Origin: Tychonema litorale BBK16 | GTDB taxonomy: Bacteria > Cyanobacteriota > Cyanobacteriia > Cyanobacteriales > Microcoleaceae | Direction of reading: 5' to 3' | Assembly (NCBI RefSeq): GCF_021648855.1 | Contig: NZ_JAKJHX010000020.1 | Coordinates: 25,184 to 48,534, forward strand | DNA: 23,351 nucleotides | In this document: positions 1 through 7,800 of the stretch, piece after piece | How the letters are laid out: each line of letters starts with the position of its first letter | Numbering within the stretch: position 1 is the stretch's first letter | Notes under the pieces: model-generated | Told to the model about the DNA's origin: nothing | What the model saw: the letters and a program-made list of their open reading frames with translations, nothing else | Databases searched by the model: none | Position numbers and translations under genes: made by a program

Positions 1-98
1 CCCTTACCAAGGGGGGGTTCTCCCTCTTGAAGCCCCCCCTTACCAAGGGGGGGTTCTCCCTCTTGAAGCCCCCCCTTACCAAGGGGGGGTTGGGGGGG
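1..98. repeat. C7/G7 palindromic tandem repeat, 36-bp period, inside purL
   Basis: On the plus strand the core CCCCCCTTACCAAGGGGGGG appears three times (first copy cut by the window edge), joined by the spacer TTCTCCCTCTTGAAG with a 36-bp (12-codon) period. It ends in a G7-TT-G7 tail. Because the period is a multiple of three, copy-number change preserves the purL frame. The core is the same family as the insert in tlyA at 17549-17701, with TTGGTAA at the centre instead of TTGTCAA. Confidence 0.9.
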
Positions 99-1511
99 TT
101 TTTGTTGACACGGTTCCAGCGGCCGCAATCGAACAACTGCGGCATCCGCACCTCCAGGCAAAACAACAGTATTATTTTGCACTTGATGGTCGTATTGACG
201 GTAAACCCAGCGTTTAGAAGCGATAGTGGGAGTATCTAAAAGTTGTAGCAAAATCTGATTCCAATTTTGCTGACTACCGCCGATTTCGATGCCTTCAACC
301 GTACATTCTGGCAACGAATCCGCCGTCCATTCCCAAGCTTTTCTCGCATATTCTGGCGCTTCTGTCAACAATTCTCGGTGATAAATTGGCGTATTATCTG
401 CCAACGCAGTGGCGGTAATTTCGGCTGCGATTTCGCCTTTAAATAGAATGCGGACGATCGGTTCTTCAATCACTGTGCCCGCGACTACGGCCTGCAATCC
501 CCAGCGATGAAAAATATCGATTAATTCCTGTTCCCGTCCCTTCTCTGCCACAAATAACATCCGTTCCTGGGATTCTGAAAGCAGGTATTCGTAGGGAATC
601 ATCCCGCTTTCTCGGACGGGAACTTTGTCGAGATCGAATTCAATTCCGACACCACCTTTGGCGGCCATTTCTGATGTAGAACAGGTGATTCCGGCTGCGC
701 CCATATCTTGCGCGGCGACGACTGCACCAGTTTTGAATGCTTCTAAACAAGCTTCAATTAAGGACTTTTCTAAGAACGGATCTCCTACTTGTACCGCAGG
801 GCGATCGTCCATTGATTTATCTGTCAATTCTGCACTGGCAAAACTTGCGCCGCCCATGCCATCTCGCCCGGTAGTTGAACCGACATAAAGCACGGGATTT
901 CCGATGCCGGAAGCGCCGGATTTAACTATTTCTTGAGTTTCCATTAAACCCAAGGCCATGACGTTAACTAATGGGTTTTCTGAATAGGCGGGATCGAAGT
1001 AAACTTCGCCGCCAACTGTGGGTACGCCGATGCAATTCCCGTAATGGGAAATTCCCGATACTACTCCTTTGAATAATCTCTGAGTTTTGGTATCGTCTAG
1101 GTTTCCGAAACGGAGGGAATTTAAAAGTGCGATCGGGCGTGCACCCATTGTGAAGATATCGCGCAGAATTCCCCCAACTCCAGTTGCGGCACCTTGAAAA
1201 GGTTCGACTGCTGACGGGTGATTGTGTGATTCAATTTTGAAGGCTAATTGCAATCCATTTCCCAAGTCTATAACGCCGGCATTTTCTCCAGGGCCGACGA
1301 GGATGCGATCGCCTTCTGTGGGAAACTGTTTTAATAGCGGCCGCGAATTTTTGTAACAGCAGTGTTCGCTCCACATGACGCCGAACATTCCCAATTCGGC
1401 TTTGTTGGGATGGCGGTTGAGACGCCGCACAATGTCTTCGTATTCTTCTGGTTTAATGCCTTCGGAGGCAATTTCTGCGGGGGAAAATGGGGATTCGGAG
1501 ATGACTGACAT
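1..1511 (-). CDS. purL: Phosphoribosylformylglycinamidine synthase subunit PurL (C-terminus beyond window)
   Basis: PurL is the ATP-dependent synthetase subunit that converts FGAR to FGAM in purine biosynthesis, normally with PurQ and PurS. About 503 codons are present and the frame is still open at base 1. The ATG at 1511 begins [18 protein letters not shown]. Recognisable PurL stretches are [76 protein letters not shown] and [14 protein letters not shown]. After about residue 467, following [11 protein letters not shown], the frame enters a proline/glycine-rich stretch encoded by tandem copies of a C7/G7 palindromic repeat. The usual PurL continuation (a GVAAT-like motif) is not reached inside the window. 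The frame stays open through the repeat, so I read this as an in-frame insertion rather than a break, but the part beyond the edge cannot be checked. The leader (1512-1737) holds one dispersed repeat. Confidence 0.95.
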   Translation of the reverse strand, partial: MSVISESPFSPAEIASEGIKPEEYEDIVRRLNRHPNKAELGMFGVMWSEHCCYKNSRPLLKQFPTEGDRILVGPGENAGVIDLGNGLQLAFKIESHNHPSAVEPFQGAATGVGGILRDIFTMGARPIALLNSLRFGNLDDTKTQRLFKGVVSGISHYGNCIGVPTVGGEVYFDPAYSENPLVNVMALGLMETQEIVKSGASGIGNPVLYVGSTTGRDGMGGASFASAELTDKSMDDRPAVQVGDPFLEKSLIEACLEAFKTGAVVAAQDMGAAGITCSTSEMAAKGGVGIEFDLDKVPVRESGMIPYEYLLSESQERMLFVAEKGREQELIDIFHRWGLQAVVAGTVIEEPIVRILFKGEIAAEITATALADNTPIYHRELLTEAPEYARKAWEWTADSLPECTVEGIEIGGSQQNWNQILLQLLDTPTIASKRWVYRQYDHQVQNNTVVLPGGADAAVVRLRPLEPCQQKPPQPPLGKGGLQEGEPPLGKGGLQEGEPPLGK

Positions 1512-1610
1512 GGAAATTCGGGATAAACCACAGGCTTTATTCTAAATGGCCTTGGTTTGTTAATGTAAAATTTGGCGCTATTGTCAATTTTTAGAGATTT
1601 TTTTGTGGGT

Positions 1611-1672
1611 GGGGGCGGGTTTATTTAAATTGTCTGTATTCTTTAAAGCTGTTGGCGAACCCGCCCCTACAG
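1611..1672. repeat. Dispersed palindromic repeat with GGGGCGGGTT ends
   Basis: This is a short inverted-repeat element between purL and the pentapeptide gene. It opens with GGGGCGGGTTTATTTAA and closes with GAACCCGCCCCTACAG; the ten outer bases GGGGCGGGTT and AACCCGCCCC are perfect complements. A diverged copy lies at 15835-15896 upstream of apcF. It is non-coding and MITE-like in size. Beyond it, the rest of 1512-1737 shows only a heptamer array. Confidence 0.75.
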
Positions 1673-1704
1673 GATGCGTTAGAATGGTATTCTTCTGTGA
1701 GTTA

Positions 1705-1735
1705 ATCTAAAATCTAAAATCTAAAATTTAAAATA
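1705..1735 (+). repeat. Heptamer array TCTAAAA in the leader of the pentapeptide gene
   Basis: Three copies of TCTAAAA and one TTTAAAA run directly up to the ATG at 1738. No Shine-Dalgarno-like purine tract is visible. A closely similar array precedes the next gene's ATG at 2495. Arrays with a 7-bp period (STRR-like) are known from cyanobacterial genomes; their placement as a leader twice in a row is the notable part. Confidence 0.8.
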
Positions 1736-1737
1736 GA

Positions 1738-2343
1738 ATGATTCAATCTGGAAATCTCAATTTTTCTCACCAAAACTTGCGAAATCGTTCTTTTAAAGGC
1801 ATGAATTTGTCGGGGGCTGATTTCAGTGGTTGCGATATTCGAGGCTGCAATTTTACTGGGACTATTTTGAGGGGGGCAAATTTTCAGGGTGCTCGAATGG
1901 GACAAAGCCGCAGACGGGTGAGAACATTGATTGCTAGGGCTGGGGTGACTGCGGTGACAGTGACTCTGGCTGGGGCTGTGACGGGGCTGATTGGGGGTGC
2001 GGATGCGGGGGCTGCTGCGGTAGTTGGGGTGGCGGCGACGGCGATTGCGGCGACTAGGGCTGAGGCGGGGATTGTGGCTGGGGCGGTGGCTGGGGCTGCT
2101 GCTGCGATCGGCGCTAGTGGTATTGTGACAGTTTTTGGGGGAGATGCGATGAGGGGAATTGTGTTGGTTTTAGTTTCTGGGGTGATATTGGGGTTGACTG
2201 CGATCGGGTTTTTTATAGCTGTTGAAGAGATAGAAAAGTTGTCGGTGACTTCGTTTAGAAAGGCTGATGTGACTGATGCTATATTTGAGAAGTCTGCGAT
2301 GTTAAATGCTGATTTCTCGGATGCGCGAGGTTGCTATTGGTAA
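1738..2343 (+). CDS. Pentapeptide-repeat protein interrupted by a hydrophobic membrane region
   Basis: This 201-residue protein has a split architecture. Residues about 7-55 are pentapeptide repeats of the A(D/N)LXX type (NLSGADFSGCDIRGCNFTG, LRGANFQGARM). Residues about 60-168 form a Gly/Ala/Val-rich hydrophobic region with several probable membrane passes (for example VLVLVSGVILGLTAIGFFIA). Residues about 173-198 return to pentapeptide-like sequence (SFRKADVTDAIFEK, LNADFSDARG). Pentapeptide repeats fold as a right-handed quadrilateral beta-helix; the function of such membrane-linked forms in cyanobacteria is unknown to me. The stop comes abruptly after GCYW inside the second repeat block, so the C-terminus could be shortened. 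The start is taken as the ATG immediately after the heptamer array. It could be co-transcribed with the next gene, but a separate promoter-like site lies at 2440-2448. Confidence 0.8.
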   Translation: MIQSGNLNFSHQNLRNRSFKGMNLSGADFSGCDIRGCNFTGTILRGANFQGARMGQSRRRVRTLIARAGVTAVTVTLAGAVTGLIGGADAGAAAVVGVAATAIAATRAEAGIVAGAVAGAAAAIGASGIVTVFGGDAMRGIVLVLVSGVILGLTAIGFFIAVEEIEKLSVTSFRKADVTDAIFEKSAMLNADFSDARGCYW

Positions 2344-2439
2344 AGAGGTTAGGCAACGGATTTTGTAGCGGATTTAACGGATGTTTGGAATAAAATCAAT
2401 CGTTTTGGTCGTTGACAATTTCTCTAGCATCTTGGTGAT

Positions 2440-2448
2440 TGCTATACT
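2440..2448 (+). promoter_or_regulatory. Possible extended -10 promoter for the 391-residue protein gene
   Basis: TGCTATACT matches an extended -10 element (TGN followed by TATACT). A TTGACA lies at 2412-2417, but the 25-bp gap is too long for a standard -35/-10 pair. Transcription from here would give a leader of about 40 nt consisting almost wholly of the 7-bp repeat. Confidence 0.35.
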
Positions 2449-2449
2449 C

Positions 2450-2492
2450 TTAAAATTCAAAATCTAAAATCCAAAATCTAAAATCCAAAATC
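2450..2492 (+). repeat. Heptamer array AAAATCY in the leader of the 391-residue protein gene
   Basis: About six units of a 7-bp repeat alternating TAAAATC and CAAAATC end three bases before the ATG at 2495. It resembles the array at 1705-1735 upstream of the preceding gene, and both end in a short GA followed by ATG. No Shine-Dalgarno-like sequence is seen. Confidence 0.8.
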
Positions 2493-2494
2493 GA

Positions 2495-3670
2495 ATGACT
2501 AAGTTTCCCCACGATCAATTTGCGAAAGAATACTTGCAAGAGTTATTGTCCCCTCTGGGAGAAGTAGAAACCAGCAAAGATGTCACTGCTGAAGTTAGAG
2601 AAATTGATGTCTGGTTTCAACCAAATTCTGTTGATGCTGGCGAATATGTCCAAAGTTTGGGTTTGCTGGGTAAAATGGCTGCGACGCCTGCGATAATTGA
2701 ACCGTTTCGGAATCCTGTGACTGCTGAAGGGATTTTTAGCTGTGTGGTTAAGCTATTAAATAGTAGGGCTGAATTGGGGCGACGGGCTAATCGAGAAGAC
2801 AGACGTTTGGAGGAAAGAGAATTACCGAGGTTGTGGATTCTCACTCCTACTGCTTCGGAACTTTTATTAAACAATTTGGGTTTTCAGACTCCTGAAGAGT
2901 CTGAGGGCTGGGGGAAGGGAGTTTATTTTTTATCGGAGGCTTGGAGAGTTGGCTTAATTGCTATTCACCAGCTACCGAAAACTCCAGAGACGATGTGGTT
3001 GCGGATGTTGGGTAGGGGACGAGTGCAGCAAGGGGCGATCGCAGAATTGACTGCATTTCCTATTGATCCTTCAATCCGAGCTAATGCGCTACAATTACTT
3101 TATAACTTGCAGGCAAATTTGCAAGCGAATACACCAACTAATCCCGCAGGGGATGATGAAGATCAGGAGTTATTTATGGCCATCGCACCCCTTTTTCAAC
3201 AACATTTACAAGAAGCAGAACAAAAAGGTCTTGAACAGGGCATAGAACAAGGAAGAGAACAGGGCATAGAACAAGGAAGAGAACAGGGCATAGAACAAGG
3301 AAGAGAACAAGGACAGCGGTTGATTCTGGAGAGTTTCTTGCAGGTCAGATTTGGGGAATTAGATCCTCTAACTCTCACTTTTGTAAGCCCGATATCGGCT
3401 CTACCTACTGCGGAGTTTACGATGTTATTGGTGCAATTGTCGATGCTGCCGATCGCACAAGTCGATCGCCAACCAGTCCTAAATTTGCTAGCGGCAAGTG
3501 TTTTGAACAACCGCTTCGTTAAATCAGGACAATCAGAACCAGAACTCCCGGTTACTCTCATCCCCAATTTGCTCAGCTTATCCCCAGAAAACTTGTCATT
3601 ACTGCTGTTGGAATTGCCTCAATTATCCCTGGAAAATCTGATCGCTAGATTTCCAGAACGATCGACTTAA
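2495..3670 (+). CDS. Uncharacterised cyanobacterial protein, possibly PD-(D/E)XK/Rpn-like, with tandem-repeat linker
   Basis: This 391-residue soluble protein has three parts. An N-terminal domain (about 1-200) begins FPHDQFAKEYLQELLSPLGE and contains VTAEVREIDVWFQP, where the Glu/Asp pattern is reminiscent of PD-(D/E)XK-like proteins often annotated Rpn/DUF4351 or loosely as transposase-like. This assignment is weak. A charged linker (about 235-275) has three exact copies of EQGIEQGR. A C-terminal helical region begins LILESFLQVRFGELDP and has Leu-rich segments typical of the C-termini of such families. Families of this type are multicopy in Oscillatoriales. The linker repeats are perfect at DNA level, so length may vary between strains. 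A hairpin at 3681-3728 follows the stop. Confidence 0.75.
   Translation: MTKFPHDQFAKEYLQELLSPLGEVETSKDVTAEVREIDVWFQPNSVDAGEYVQSLGLLGKMAATPAIIEPFRNPVTAEGIFSCVVKLLNSRAELGRRANREDRRLEERELPRLWILTPTASELLLNNLGFQTPEESEGWGKGVYFLSEAWRVGLIAIHQLPKTPETMWLRMLGRGRVQQGAIAELTAFPIDPSIRANALQLLYNLQANLQANTPTNPAGDDEDQELFMAIAPLFQQHLQEAEQKGLEQGIEQGREQGIEQGREQGIEQGREQGQRLILESFLQVRFGELDPLTLTFVSPISALPTAEFTMLLVQLSMLPIAQVDRQPVLNLLAASVLNNRFVKSGQSEPELPVTLIPNLLSLSPENLSLLLLELPQLSLENLIARFPERST
3233..3304 (+). repeat. Three perfect 24-bp tandem repeats in coding sequence
   Basis: Three identical 24-bp units encode EQGIEQGR three times, followed by a partial copy encoding EQGQR. The period is eight codons, so gain or loss of units keeps the frame. 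Perfect identity points to recent expansion or ongoing slippage. Confidence 0.95.
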
Positions 3671-3680
3671 AAATTAATCA

Positions 3681-3728
3681 TACACCCAGAATCCCTACTT
3701 ATGAAACAAGTCGGGGTTGTGGGTGTAT
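3681..3728. terminator. Long imperfect hairpin between two genes (terminator or dispersed repeat)
   Basis: TACACCC at 3681-3687 pairs with GGGTGTA at 3721-3727. Inside, ATCCCTACTT pairs imperfectly with AAGTCGGGGTT across an ATGAAAC loop. The stem is about 20 bp with mismatches. It sits directly after the stop of the 391-residue protein gene and before the DUF3352 gene, where it could terminate transcription. No strong T-tract follows, so a dispersed palindromic element is an equally good reading. Confidence 0.55.
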
Positions 3729-3760
3729 AATTAGAGGTTGTGGTAATTTGTCATTTGCCG

Positions 3761-5494
3761 ATGAAGTTGCGATCGTTCTTTTCTTTCCTAATTGTCGGTG
3801 TCTTAGCACTTTTGGCGCTGAGTGCAGGCGGTTTTTACTGGCTGACAACTCAAACTCCCCTCAATTTGCTCAACGGCGGGCCCACAACTACTCCGGCGGC
3901 GGCTGTGTTTGTCTCGAAACAAGCACCTTTGTTAGTCTCAATGCTGGTAAATCCCGATCGCATCGAAGCCCTACGCCAAGTTTTTGCCACTCCCGCAGAA
4001 AGAAGTCGATCGCACGCTGAATTCGAGCAAATCAAAAAAAGCCTCCTCGCCAATACCAACCTAGATTACAGCAGAGATATCCAACCTTGGATCGGTGACG
4101 AAATCACCTTTGCTATCACTACATCAGATATCGATCGCGATCGCAACAACGGACAACAAACTGGATTTCTGCTAGCGCTTTCTTCGCAAAATAGCGATCG
4201 CAGTCAGAAATTTCTCGATTCCCACTGGCAAAAACAATCTGTCATTACCAAAGCAGTACAATTTGAACAATACAAAGGTGTTAAACTAAGTTACCAAGAC
4301 TTATCGAAAATTACTCAAAAGTCTCAATCTATCTCACCCTTGAATCGGCTGAATCTACCAAGTGCAAGTTTACCTTCAAGCTTCGCCACGGCATTAATCA
4401 GTGACAGTTTAGATCCCAACAACCACAATTTCGTCTTATTTGCCAACAACCCGAAAGTGCTGCGAGATGCAATTGATAATCTCGAAGTCGGCAATCTTAG
4501 TCTCAATAATAGTCCCGAATATCAAAAAACCTTACAGCAGTTAACTCAAGGTAGAATTGCTTTAGGATTTGTCAATATCCCCCAGCCAGAAACAGAGAAA
4601 ACTCCGCAACTTTCCATAAATTCTCTCGGAGTTGCTGTCGGAGTCAATCGACGGGGATTAGTCGCTCAAACTGCCTTAGTGACATCGCCGGAAAACACCA
4701 CAATTCCCAAACTATCCCAACCCGTCCAAGCCTTAAAATATATTCCCTCAGCTAGCCCTTTCGCCATCGCCAGCACAGATTTAAGCAATTTTTGGACTGA
4801 ACTTTCATCTGCGATTACTACGAATCCAGAAGTGTCAAAATTAGCCGATCGCACCTTGGCAGATATTCAGACAGCTTGGGGCCTCAACTTACCCCAGGAT
4901 ATATTCAACTGGGTAAAAGGAGAATACGCTTTAGCAGTGCTTCCCGGTGCGTCAAACAACAGCGATTGGATTTTTGCAGCCGAAACATCTGCGGATTCCC
5001 AAAAGGCGATCGCCCGTTTGGATGAAATTGCCCGCAGCCAAGAATACAGCATCGGCAGTTTCACCCTCAGAAACCAAAAAATTACCGCTTGGACACAGTT
5101 GACAACCAACCCAAATTATGGTAACGAGAAAAAGAGGAAAAGTGCGATCGAAACTGAAGCCAAAGGAGTCAGGGCTACTGTTGGTAAATACGAAATTTTC
5201 ACCACATCAGTAGAAGCAATGGACGAAGCACTAAAAGCCGCCGAAACAGGTTCTTTAGTCGCGAATCAAGACTTTCAAATCAGCATCGAACCCTTACCAA
5301 CCTCTAACGACGGCTACTTTTATTTAGATTGGCCCTCAAGCAGAGGAATTTGGGAAAAACAAATCCCCCTGTTGAGATTAATTGAACTTTCCGCCAGACC
5401 ATTTTTCGATCATTTGCGATCGCTCACAATTACCAGTACCGGAGAAACAGCAGGAATTCGCAAAGCCACCATCTTTATTCGGTTAATGGGATAG
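3761..5494 (+). CDS. DUF3352 family protein, membrane-anchored
   Basis: This 577-residue protein resembles the cyanobacterial DUF3352 family, whose function is unknown. Residues about 5-27 (SFLIVGVLALLALSAGGFYW) form a single N-terminal membrane anchor, so the rest is probably periplasmic or thylakoid-luminal. The body has the family's repeated alpha/beta pattern, such as AAVFVSKQAPLLVSMLVNP, YSRDIQPWIGDEITFAIT and LPQDIFNWVKGEYALAVLP, and ends with FFDHLRSLTITSTG. The ATG at 3761 is preferred over the in-frame GTG at 3740 because the anchor then starts MKLRSFF. The gene is rich in CGATCG sites like the surrounding chromosome. Its last 20 bases overlap the end of the convergent methyltransferase gene. 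Confidence 0.85.
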   Translation: MKLRSFFSFLIVGVLALLALSAGGFYWLTTQTPLNLLNGGPTTTPAAAVFVSKQAPLLVSMLVNPDRIEALRQVFATPAERSRSHAEFEQIKKSLLANTNLDYSRDIQPWIGDEITFAITTSDIDRDRNNGQQTGFLLALSSQNSDRSQKFLDSHWQKQSVITKAVQFEQYKGVKLSYQDLSKITQKSQSISPLNRLNLPSASLPSSFATALISDSLDPNNHNFVLFANNPKVLRDAIDNLEVGNLSLNNSPEYQKTLQQLTQGRIALGFVNIPQPETEKTPQLSINSLGVAVGVNRRGLVAQTALVTSPENTTIPKLSQPVQALKYIPSASPFAIASTDLSNFWTELSSAITTNPEVSKLADRTLADIQTAWGLNLPQDIFNWVKGEYALAVLPGASNNSDWIFAAETSADSQKAIARLDEIARSQEYSIGSFTLRNQKITAWTQLTTNPNYGNEKKRKSAIETEAKGVRATVGKYEIFTTSVEAMDEALKAAETGSLVANQDFQISIEPLPTSNDGYFYLDWPSSRGIWEKQIPLLRLIELSARPFFDHLRSLTITSTGETAGIRKATIFIRLMG

Positions 5495-6248
5495 TAGCAA
5501 CAACGCGAATTCTGCGGTAATCTGCGATCCAATTACCATCATGATACTGAGTCGATCGCAAACGTTCTACAACTGCATCAATTACCTGCGATCGCACTTC
5601 CTCCGATAATCCTGATAAAAACCCCCCAGCAAACATTTCAATCCAGTTAGCCATACCAAACTTGCCACATTCTAGGCGAGTTGGGCGATCGAACAAAACC
5701 GCATAACTTACCTCAAAACCCTGCTTTTCCAAAAGCCCAGCATACTCGCCAATACTCGGATAATACCAAGGATTAAGCGATTCAGGCTCCTCACAGCCAA
5801 TTTCCGACAAAACCCTCAAAAGCGCCCCAACTATAGCCCCCACATTCCCCTTGCCACCAAACTCAGCGACAAAACGCCCACCCGGTTTCAGTGATTTTGC
5901 CACGCAATTAATCACAGCATCCGGTTCCTTAATCCAATGCAAAACAGCATTAGAAAAAACAGCATCCAGCGGTTGCTCGACTTGAAAATCACGAGCATCG
6001 GCGACAGCAAAATCAAGCTGAGAATAGTTATCTCTAGCTTTGGCAATCATCGACAAAGATGAATCAATCCCATGTACAAAAGCTCCACTTTCAGCAATCT
6101 TTGCCGTTAACTGTCCCGTACCGCAACCCAAATCTAGAATCCGTTCTCCAGCCTGCGAAGCAAGTAATTTCAACAGCGATTCGCCATACTGCCAAACAAA
6201 AGCGTGCTGTTCTTCGTATAAGGCTGTATTCCAAGAATTTTGTGACAT
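5475..6248 (-). CDS. Class I SAM-dependent methyltransferase
   Basis: This 257-residue protein has a Rossmann-type methyltransferase core. Motif I is ILDLGCGTGQL (residues about 37-47), followed by an acidic strand end VHGIDSSLSMI and by LKPGGRFVAEFGGKG. The N-terminus (NTALYEEQHAFVWQYGESLL) resembles trans-aconitate methyltransferase-like or UbiE-like proteins; the substrate cannot be inferred. The frame is open upstream to 6470, but MSQNSW at 6248 is the best start: upstream codons only translate a dispersed repeat and part of the GNAT gene antisense, and a purine-rich tract directly precedes this ATG. The 3' end overlaps the DUF3352 stop by 20 bp, tail to tail. It lies 64 bp downstream of the GNAT gene on the same strand. 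Confidence 0.88.
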   Translation of the reverse strand: MSQNSWNTALYEEQHAFVWQYGESLLKLLASQAGERILDLGCGTGQLTAKIAESGAFVHGIDSSLSMIAKARDNYSQLDFAVADARDFQVEQPLDAVFSNAVLHWIKEPDAVINCVAKSLKPGGRFVAEFGGKGNVGAIVGALLRVLSEIGCEEPESLNPWYYPSIGEYAGLLEKQGFEVSYAVLFDRPTRLECGKFGMANWIEMFAGGFLSGLSEEVRSQVIDAVVERLRSTQYHDGNWIADYRRIRVVATIPLTE

Positions 6249-6306
6249 CTCTTCCTTCCTCTTCTCTTTTCTTACCTTCGTGTCCTTTGCGCCTTCGCGG
6301 TTCGTT
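6249..6306 (-). repeat. Dispersed GCGAAGGCGCAAAGGACACGAAG-type repeat serving as methyltransferase leader
   Basis: Read on the minus strand, the gap between the GNAT stop and the methyltransferase ATG contains AACCGCGAAGGCGCAAAG, then ACACGAAG, then a purine run ending GAGGAAGGAAGAG before the ATG. It resembles the widespread cyanobacterial repeat of the AACCGCAGAGGCGCAGAGG type. The 3' end gives a Shine-Dalgarno-like GGAAGGA close to the start codon. Confidence 0.65.
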
Positions 6307-6312
6307 ATTAAA

Positions 6313-6801
6313 TTATTTACCAGCCAGCAAACCAATTCCATCCCGATCCATTCTACAAACCCGAATATTTTCCAAAATCCGCGCTCCCTGCTTTTTGTAA
6401 AACGCAATTCCCGGTGTATTTCCAATATTAACAGTCCATTCAATCCGCCCACAATTATTTGATTCAGCAATTTGCGCCAAAGACTTTAACAAAGCCGTAC
6501 CAACTCCCATGCCGCGCATAGGGGCTTGCACAAATAAATCGTCAAGCCAAATACAAGGCTGCGTCAATAAACTCGAATAGGACTCATAGAACATCGCAAA
6601 TCCTACAGCTTTTCCTGCAATCTCAGCCAATAATACCCGCACTAGCGGAGACTGACAAAATAATGTTGCTTGCAAATTGTCTGCTGTTGCCGCAAACCCA
6701 TTGAGAGAGCCATCAAACTCACTTTTTAGCGCAATAAAATCCAGAATTAATTCTAAATCTGATAGCTCTGCTTCTCTAATTTTGATATCCAAATTATTCA
6801 T
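6313..6801 (-). CDS. GNAT family N-acetyltransferase (diamine/spermidine acetyltransferase-like)
   Basis: This 162-residue protein is of usual GNAT length. The acetyl-CoA pyrophosphate-binding motif is RGMGVGTALL (residues about 96-105), preceded by the beta-4 strand IWLDDLFVQ. C-terminal motif B is NTPGIAFYKKQGA. The segment VGFAMFYESYSSLLTQPCIWLDD resembles the spermidine/spermine acetyltransferase-like subfamily, so a small amine or amino-acid substrate is plausible but not shown. The start at 6801 gives MNNLDIKIREAELSDLE, a standard GNAT N-terminus. It is divergent from the LysR gene across 111 bp, a classical arrangement in which a LysR regulator controls its neighbour, and it precedes the methyltransferase on the same strand. 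Confidence 0.9.
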   Translation of the reverse strand: MNNLDIKIREAELSDLELILDFIALKSEFDGSLNGFAATADNLQATLFCQSPLVRVLLAEIAGKAVGFAMFYESYSSLLTQPCIWLDDLFVQAPMRGMGVGTALLKSLAQIAESNNCGRIEWTVNIGNTPGIAFYKKQGARILENIRVCRMDRDGIGLLAGK

Positions 6802-6867
6802 TTGTTAATTCTCAACTTCGCCTATAAATCACTGTATGAAATATCAACCTTAATGTCCAATACATTT

Positions 6868-6897
6868 TTGACTAACAACTTATACTTTTAAGATATA
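6868..6897 (+). promoter_or_regulatory. Possible promoter of the LysR gene
   Basis: TTGACT (6868-6873) is followed after 18 bp by GATATA (6892-6897), and an alternative TATAAA begins at 6894. The spacing is acceptable for a sigma-70 promoter and the start codon follows at 6913. No unambiguous LysR box (T-N11-A palindrome) was identified in the 111-bp divergent region. Confidence 0.3.
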
Positions 6898-6912
6898 AAT
6901 CATTGGATAGTT

Positions 6913-7800
6913 ATGGAACTGCGACATTTACGTTATTTCATTGCGGTTGCAGAAGAATTAAACTTCACTCGTGCAGCCGAAAAACTGCACATAGCCCAAC
7001 CTCCGCTGAGTCAACAAATCCAGCAGTTAGAGGCCCAGTTAGGTTTTCAATTGTTTCGGCGCACCAAACGCACGGTAACGCTAACTGAAGCGGGACAGGT
7101 TTTTTTTCAGGAATCGCAAAAAATTCTGCTACAACTCGATCGAGCAATTCAACTTGGACAACAGACAAATCGGGGTGAATTAGGACAATTGACGATCGGC
7201 TTTGTGAGTTCAGCTTCTCATAATGTGGTGCCGACCATTTTGCAGGCTTTTCGCACTCTGCATCCATCGGTAAAGCTCGAATTGCGAGAAATGACCACAA
7301 ATCAACAGTTACAGCAACTCCGACAAGGACAAATAGACATCGGTTTCATTCGTCCTCCGGTGGATGAGGGGATTAATTCTGAAATTGTGTTTCGGGAAAG
7401 GCTAATCGTGGCTTTGCCGCAAACGCATCCAATGGTCGATCGCACCCAGGTAGAATTAAGACAACTTTCTACGGAACCGTTTATCCTGTTTCCACGTTCC
7501 CTCGCACCTGGATTGTACGATCGCATCATCAGTTTTTGTCAACAAGCAGGATTTAGCCCGATCGCAGCCCAAGAAGCGATTCAAATGCAAACCATTGTTA
7601 GTCTAGTCGCTGCCGACATGGGAGTCGCCATTGTCCCAGAGTCGATGCAAAATTTCCAGCGCAGCGGTGTTGTTTACAAACATTTACAAGAACCCAGCCC
7701 GATCGTCTCCATTGCCCTGATTTGGCTCAATCATCCCACACAGGCGGTACTGCGGTTTTTGCAGACAGCCAGAGACTTATCAGCGGATTTGACGGCATAG
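6913..7800 (+). CDS. LysR family transcriptional regulator
   Basis: This 295-residue protein has the standard LysR length and layout. The N-terminal winged helix-turn-helix is MELRHLRYFIAVAEELNFTR through AAEKLHIAQPPLSQQIQQLE to TLTEAGQVFF (residues about 1-65). A linker helix and a periplasmic-binding-protein-like effector domain follow (LGQLTIGFVSSASHNVVPTI onward). The sequence is most like the CbnR/CatM/BenM group, which bind aromatic-catabolic or other small ligands; the ligand here is unknown. It is divergent from the GNAT gene at 6801, which is therefore the first candidate target, alongside autoregulation. Some 176 bp downstream starts crtE on the same strand, but no link is evident. 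Confidence 0.93.
   Translation: MELRHLRYFIAVAEELNFTRAAEKLHIAQPPLSQQIQQLEAQLGFQLFRRTKRTVTLTEAGQVFFQESQKILLQLDRAIQLGQQTNRGELGQLTIGFVSSASHNVVPTILQAFRTLHPSVKLELREMTTNQQLQQLRQGQIDIGFIRPPVDEGINSEIVFRERLIVALPQTHPMVDRTQVELRQLSTEPFILFPRSLAPGLYDRIISFCQQAGFSPIAAQEAIQMQTIVSLVAADMGVAIVPESMQNFQRSGVVYKHLQEPSPIVSIALIWLNHPTQAVLRFLQTARDLSADLTA

Noticed and set aside
1..98. CRISPR array
   Set aside because: Repeat and spacer are both invariant with a 36-bp period, and the repeats are coding in purL; there are no unique spacers or cas genes.
27..239. Plus-strand protein rich in PPLTKGG
   Set aside because: It is the antisense reading of the C7/G7 repeat and of purL; such frames are typical false genes in cyanobacteria.
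3740..3760. GTG start of the DUF3352 protein
   Set aside because: It would add seven residues (MVICHLP) before a clean MKLRSFF anchor start and overlaps the region just after the hairpin.
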